16,832 nucleotides of DNA, taken from the NCBI GenBank assembly GCA_902766525.1, contig CACXDX010000017.1, positions 1 to 16,832 on the forward strand, written 5' to 3'. Shown here piece by piece: positions 13,752-16,832 of the stretch. Made by a program: the position numbers and the translations under genes. Source of the stretch: an uncultured Bacillota bacterium. GTDB lineage: Bacteria; Bacillota; Dehalobacteriia; UBA7702. Within the stretch, counting starts at the first letter, position 1, and every line of letters begins with the position of its first letter. The notes under the pieces were generated by a model that saw only the letters and a program-made list of their open reading frames with translations, was not told where the DNA came from and did no database searches.

Positions 13752-14993
13752 TTATTTCGTCAGATATGCGCACTTCACATAACCGGTAAGGCCGCTGCTG
13801 TAGTCATAGACATACCAGAAAGTACCGTTGGTCTTTTCGAGGACCTGTACGGTATTGCCGTTGTAGGTCTTGCCGATTTCCACTTCCTCAGCGGAGCTGG
13901 GTTCGGAACGAATGGCCAGATAGTTTTTGGTGCCGGTGACCAAATATTCGTCATCGGCAAGGGAAGGAGCCGAAGTTGAAGGCTGGGTCGATACCGCCGG
14001 CGCATTCACCGAAAGATAAGCGCATTTCACATAACCGTACAGACCGCTGCTGTAGTCATAGACATACCAGAAAGTACCGTTGGTCTTTTCGATCAAACCG
14101 ACGAGATTGCCGTTGTAGGTTTTGCCGATTTCCACATTCGACGAGGAACTGGGCTGAGAACGAATGGCCAGATAGTTTTTGGTGCCGGTGACGTAGTAAT
14201 CACCAACGATCTTGGTGGAAGCAGGCGCTTTCTCAACGGTTTCCACGCCGGCCTTGACATTGCTTTCATTATCGGTAAGATAGCTGTTTAAAACATAGCC
14301 GGTCTCGCCGCTGTTGTAATCGTAAACCTGCCAGTAGCTGTCGCTTGTTTTTTCAATCAGCCCCAGCATATATCCATTATAGAGCTTTGTGATACGATTG
14401 GCATCGGAAGAGGGACCGTCCAGAAGCGAAAGATAGGTTTTCGTATTCGTCACGTAATACAAACCGATGATATCAACACCGGGATCATCTTCATCCTCGT
14501 CTTCGGAAATGACGTCATCGGGCGAAGATACCAGTTCATCCTGACGCATATAACCGCTCAAACCGCTGTTATGATCCGTTACATAATAGAAAATATCATT
14601 TTCCTCATCAATCAGTTCCAGCGCGGAACCGTTCTGCAGCGTTGCCATGACCTGGCTTTGGATATTGGCCTCTTCATAAAGATAGGAATGACCGTCTTCC
14701 GCGGAAACGTAATAATAGATGCCGGTACCGTCCGGTTCTTCAGCGTCATTTCCCCAGAAAGCGAAGAAACCGACGACACCCAAAATACCCAGCAAAACCA
14801 CGGCGGCGGCAACAATAATACCGATGATCAAGCCTTTATTCTTCTTTTTCGGCGGTTCGGGTCTTTGAAAGGAATACCGATCCGCGTCATTTTTCAAACC
14901 GTTGGCCTCAGCGATGGGATCGTAAAATTCCGCGCCGCATTTCGAGCAAAATTTCCCTTCATTCTGTTGGCCGCATTCTCTGCAATACCACAT
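13752..14993 (-). CDS. Zinc-ribbon, single-TM protein with four SH3-like repeats
   Basis: A 413-residue protein. A zinc ribbon comes first: Cys4-x2-Cys7 and Cys16-x2-Cys19 (MWYCRECGQ, KFCSKCGAEF). A Lys-rich stretch (PPKKKNK, about 47-53) precedes one transmembrane helix at about 54-80, so the ribbon is cytoplasmic and the rest outside. Four SH3b-like repeats follow at about 91-155, 178-240, 266-328 and 350-412, separated by acidic or Ser/Thr/Pro linkers (EDEDEDD at 164-170). Repeats 3 and 4 are nearly identical in protein and DNA. The architecture suggests a membrane protein that senses or binds cell wall outside and couples it to a cytoplasmic zinc ribbon; the partner is unknown. The ATG at 14993 has AAGGG at 7 nt. 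It starts 20 nt after the phosphoesterase stop with no terminator between, so both are likely expressed from the promoter at 15521-15549. Confidence 0.85.
   Translation of the reverse strand: MWYCRECGQQNEGKFCSKCGAEFYDPIAEANGLKNDADRYSFQRPEPPKKKNKGLIIGIIVAAAVVLLGILGVVGFFAFWGNDAEEPDGTGIYYYVSAEDGHSYLYEEANIQSQVMATLQNGSALELIDEENDIFYYVTDHNSGLSGYMRQDELVSSPDDVISEDEDEDDPGVDIIGLYYVTNTKTYLSLLDGPSSDANRITKLYNGYMLGLIEKTSDSYWQVYDYNSGETGYVLNSYLTDNESNVKAGVETVEKAPASTKIVGDYYVTGTKNYLAIRSQPSSSSNVEIGKTYNGNLVGLIEKTNGTFWYVYDYSSGLYGYVKCAYLSVNAPAVSTQPSTSAPSLADDEYLVTGTKNYLAIRSEPSSAEEVEIGKTYNGNTVQVLEKTNGTFWYVYDYSSGLTGYVKCAYLTK
13758..14198 (-). repeat. Tandem near-identical SH3 repeat units (252-bp period)
   Basis: The units encoding SH3 repeats 4 (13758-13946) and 3 (14010-14198) are offset by exactly 252 bp (84 codons). 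They share a 49-bp identical block (13792-13840 and 14044-14092) and further long matches. Repeats 1 and 2 are much more diverged, so units 3 and 4 come from a recent in-frame duplication or gene conversion. Confidence 0.85.
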
Positions 14994-15013
14994 ATGATTT
15001 CCCTTCTTTCTGT

Positions 15014-15481
15014 TTATATAAAAGCAAGATCCGCAGCGGAATCCTCTAAACGGACATCCGTCACGTGATCATTTTCCATCTCAATCACACCGTAGGAAAA
15101 TTCCGGCGTTCCCGGATTCATCACGATCAGACCCGGTTCCTTCGAAAGATAGCTTCGATGAGTATGACCGTAGAGCAGGATCGTAGCGCCCAGTTCTTTC
15201 CCTTTGGCGAGAAAGGCTGAAAGCCCCGACTTCACGTAAAAGAGATGTCCGTGGCACATCCATATTTTCGTATCCCCAAAATCGAGAACACGTTCAAGCT
15301 CTTCATCGGAACCGTAATCACAGTTGCCGCGGACTTTTACAACGGGGACAGCCCCGAAAGCTCCGATACAATCGCGGTCATGATCCCCCAGATGCAGAAT
15401 GAGATCGGGGTGCTCTCTCTTGGCAATGGCCTGCATAAACCAGGCACTCCCATGAGAATCGGAAAAGACAAGTATTTTCAT
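15014..15481 (-). CDS. Metallophosphoesterase, YfcE/MJ0936 family
   Basis: A 155-residue calcineurin-type phosphoesterase, a normal length for the YfcE/MJ0936 family. All metal-binding blocks are present: Asp8-x-His10 (FSDSHG), Gly32-Asp33 (HLGDHD), Gly52-Asn53 (RGNCD), His77-Gly-His79 (CHGHL) and Gly105-His-Thr-His108 (YGHTHRS). Members hydrolyse phosphodiesters or phosphate esters in a metal-dependent way; the physiological substrate is generally unknown. The frame stays open upstream to 15685, but that extension runs through the promoter and through the ferredoxin gene terminator, so ATG 15481 at MKILVFSDSHG is the true start. AAAGG is 11 nt upstream. It is first in a probable two-gene unit with the zinc-ribbon/SH3 gene. 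Confidence 0.92.
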   Translation of the reverse strand: MKILVFSDSHGSAWFMQAIAKREHPDLILHLGDHDRDCIGAFGAVPVVKVRGNCDYGSDEELERVLDFGDTKIWMCHGHLFYVKSGLSAFLAKGKELGATILLYGHTHRSYLSKEPGLIVMNPGTPEFSYGVIEMENDHVTDVRLEDSAADLAFI

Positions 15482-15520
15482 AAAACACCGCGCCTTTCGA
15501 CAAATCAATAAACCTCTTTC

Positions 15521-15549
15521 ATTATAAAAGAAAGAACGCCTTTTTTCAA
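15521..15549 (-). promoter_or_regulatory. Near-consensus sigma-A promoter of the phosphoesterase/SH3 unit
   Basis: On the minus strand TTGAAA (-35, 15544-15549) and a perfect TATAAT (-10, 15521-15526) are separated by 17 nt. Transcription would start near 15514, about 33 nt before the ATG at 15481. Confidence 0.85.
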
Positions 15550-15565
15550 GGGAAAAGAGGCGGAC

Positions 15566-15601
15566 AATTAAAAATCCGCGGCAACTTTCGCTGCCGCGGA
15601 T
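15566..15601 (-). terminator. Rho-independent terminator of the ferredoxin gene
   Basis: ATCCGCGGCA (15574-15583) and TGCCGCGGAT (15592-15601) form a perfect 10-bp GC-rich stem with an 8-nt loop. On the minus strand it is followed by TTTTAATTG (15565-15573). It lies 14 nt after the ferredoxin stop at 15616. Confidence 0.88.
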
Positions 15602-15615
15602 ATTCGGAATAACGA

Positions 15616-16008
15616 TTATTCTTTTTCCATTACATAAAGAATTTCGGCGGGGCAAGCTTTTACGCAGGCACCGCAAACGATGCATTTATTGGGAGCGGTC
15701 CCGTTGGGTTTGTAAACGATAAGACCAAAGGGGCATACTTCCGCGCATTTACCGCAGTTGACGCATTTTTTCTTATTAATGGTATAGACACCGAATTTGT
15801 TTTGGGTGATCGCTTCTTCCGGGCAGTTTTTGGCGCATTTACCGCACTGCACGCAAGCTTTAATCTTGATGTCATTGCCCTTGAAATTAAACTGGATGCA
15901 GGAATCTTCTTCGTATGTGGTTTTGTGGAATTTGTCTGCGCAGGCAACAACACAAGCCGCACAAGTCATACATTCGTTAGGATCGGTAACAGCGATCTTT
16001 TTCTTCAT
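15616..16008 (-). CDS. Polyferredoxin-like protein with four [4Fe-4S] cluster motifs
   Basis: A 130-residue soluble iron-sulfur protein with four Cx2Cx2Cx3C motifs: Cys13/16/19/23, Cys52/55/58/62, Cys82/85/88/92 and Cys109/112/115/119, plus Cys37. The last three end in the ferredoxin Cys-Pro; the first ends in CAD. Sixteen ligands are enough for four [4Fe-4S] clusters, as in the electron-transfer subunits of the CooF/HycB/DmsB type. It probably carries low-potential electrons for an oxidoreductase encoded elsewhere. Which one cannot be seen here; the upstream neighbour is an acyl-CoA synthetase fragment. The ATG at 16008 has GGGGAG at 8 nt. A strong terminator follows, so the gene is likely monocistronic or the last of a unit. 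A TATACT at 16080-16085 is a candidate -10 without a good -35. Confidence 0.9.
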   Translation of the reverse strand: MKKKIAVTDPNECMTCAACVVACADKFHKTTYEEDSCIQFNFKGNDIKIKACVQCGKCAKNCPEEAITQNKFGVYTINKKKCVNCGKCAEVCPFGLIVYKPNGTAPNKCIVCGACVKACPAEILYVMEKE

Positions 16009-16387
16009 TATAGATTCTCCCCTTTCAAATCACTGGAATCTTTCGACTATATTCTATCATCCTGATATTAAAATAGAAAAGTATAACTTAAATTAAGATA
16101 TTCTAATTAAAAACAACAAATTAAAGATTATCACGGTTCTTTGAAGTGCTGTAATAATAAAAATAATTATTGATATTAGATACAGCTAATTTTAGCGTTA
16201 ATGATTCATCGTTCCTCTCTCAAATCGCAAAAAGGGATGAGTCCCGGAATCGGACGGATTTATTCAAAAGCCGATGAAACAAGCTGATAAATCGCAATAT
16301 TTCAGGATACTTTCATCCAATATGCGCAAAAGAGATAATTAGAGTCATAAAATTATATTAGCTTATCCTAACTAAAAATATCACAAA
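16009..16387. other. 379-bp AT-rich intergenic region with weak structures
   Basis: No credible coding frame is visible. On the minus strand there are two -10-like hexamers (TATACT at 16080-16085 and TATAAT at 16352-16357), neither with a good -35. A perfect 11-nt palindrome, CTTAAATTAAG (16087-16097), sits directly upstream of the first. TTCATCG (16205-16211) and CGATGAA (16272-16278) can pair over 60 nt, enclosing a small GGGA/TCCC hairpin (about 16234-16245). AAATCGCAA occurs twice, around 16223 and 16290. I match none of this to a known riboswitch or RNA. Confidence 0.4.
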
Positions 16388-16832
16388 TCACTCTTTTTCG
16401 GCATTTTTTTCATCAGTTCGGCGGATCTGTGCCCGCTTGATCTTACCGCCGACTGTTTTGGGCAATTCATCCACGTATTCAACGACACGGGGATATTTAT
16501 AGGGCGCCGTCATCTTTTTCACATGGTTCTGAAGTTCCTTGGTCAATTCAGGCGTCGCGGTATAACCGTTGGCCAAAACGATCGTCGCCTTCACGACCTG
16601 GCCGCGAATGGGATCCGGCGCGCCGGTGATGGCACATTCCACCACAGCCTCATGGGCAACGAGAGCCGATTCCACTTCAAAGGGACCGATACGGTAACCG
16701 GAGCATTTGATTACGTCGTCGTTGCGGCCGACGAAACGATAATAACCGTCGCTGTCGCGCCAGAGCACATCGCCGGTATTATAGCCGATACCGCCGAGAT
16801 TCTCCTCGGTCATCTCGGGATGACGATAATAG
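16388..16832 (-). CDS. AMP-forming acyl-CoA synthetase (acetyl-CoA synthetase-like), C-terminal part
   Basis: The frame is open to the right edge, so only the last 147 or so codons are present; the Met at 16813 is internal. The segment contains the adenylate-forming enzyme motifs around the hinge: YNTGDVLWRD (the TGD motif), then GYYRFVGRNDDVIKCSGYRI with the hinge-region Asp and the A8 loop, and near the C-terminus LPKTVGGKIKRAQIR with the catalytic Lys of the A10 motif. The GRNDDVIKCSGYRIGPFEVE form is typical of acetyl- or medium-chain acyl-CoA synthetases, which make acyl-CoA from acid, ATP and CoA; the exact substrate cannot be read from this part. No convincing terminator follows the stop, though a weak TTAG/CTAA stem lies close behind it. 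Confidence 0.88.
   Translation of the reverse strand, partial: YYRHPEMTEENLGGIGYNTGDVLWRDSDGYYRFVGRNDDVIKCSGYRIGPFEVESALVAHEAVVECAITGAPDPIRGQVVKATIVLANGYTATPELTKELQNHVKKMTAPYKYPRVVEYVDELPKTVGGKIKRAQIRRTDEKNAEKE

Noticed and set aside
15482..15685. N-terminal extension of the phosphoesterase reading frame
   Set aside because: It would cover the promoter, the ferredoxin terminator and the end of the ferredoxin gene; the family N-terminus begins exactly at ATG 15481.
16205..16278. A known riboswitch or T-box in the ferredoxin upstream region
   Set aside because: I could not match any conserved riboswitch or T-box core; the pairing is short and could be chance in this length of sequence.

Overview
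The window looks like a chromosomal stretch from an anaerobic member of the Bacillota (Firmicutes). Evidence for this is near-consensus sigma-A type promoters (TTGACA/TATAAT), strong AGGAGG-type ribosome binding sites, compact hairpin-plus-U-tract terminators, a PdaB-like polysaccharide deacetylase, bacterial SH3 wall-type proteins, a CsaB-like pyruvyltransferase, and oxygen-sensitive Fe-S proteins. I cannot fix the class from this sequence alone. No rRNA, tRNA, CRISPR array, insertion sequence or prophage gene was seen.

Layout: (1) 1-1740, minus strand: a two-gene FAD oxidoreductase operon (a GlpA-like protein with a C-terminal [2Fe-2S]-type domain, then a GlpB-like flavoprotein cut by the window edge) behind a perfect-hexamer promoter. 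(2) 1747-7181, minus strand: a cell-envelope operon reading csaB-like pyruvyltransferase, murJ lipid II flippase, a WecA/TagO-type glycosyl-1-phosphate transferase, then a membrane-anchored triple-SH3 protein, closed by a strong terminator. (3) 7305-11275, plus strand: a tight three-gene operon encoding a DUF2201/VWA protein, a cytoplasmic BspA-type leucine-rich-repeat protein and a MoxR-like AAA+ ATPase, closed by a strong terminator. (4) 11274-12587: a WYL-domain regulator (minus) convergent with the triad and divergent from a 46-residue membrane peptide (plus), with an inverted repeat between the divergent promoters. (5) 12699-15549, minus strand: a YfcE-type phosphoesterase, a zinc-ribbon/TM/four-SH3 protein and a PdaB-like deacetylase. 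(6) 15566-16832, minus strand: a four-cluster ferredoxin, a 379-bp AT-rich gap, and the C-terminal part of an acyl-CoA synthetase.

How the parts work together: region 2 is a coherent envelope module (lipid-linked sugar initiation, lipid II flipping, wall-polymer pyruvylation, wall-binding SH3 protein), and region 5 adds further surface functions. Regions 1 and 6 are anaerobic redox and carbon metabolism. The plus-strand triad is the least explained part. A MoxR ATPase with a VWA partner normally works as a chaperone-like remodelling machine. Here a leucine-rich-repeat protein without any secretion signal is translationally coupled between them, which suggests an adaptor or substrate-recognition subunit. 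This triad, possibly with the neighbouring WYL regulator, is my best candidate for a poorly described system.
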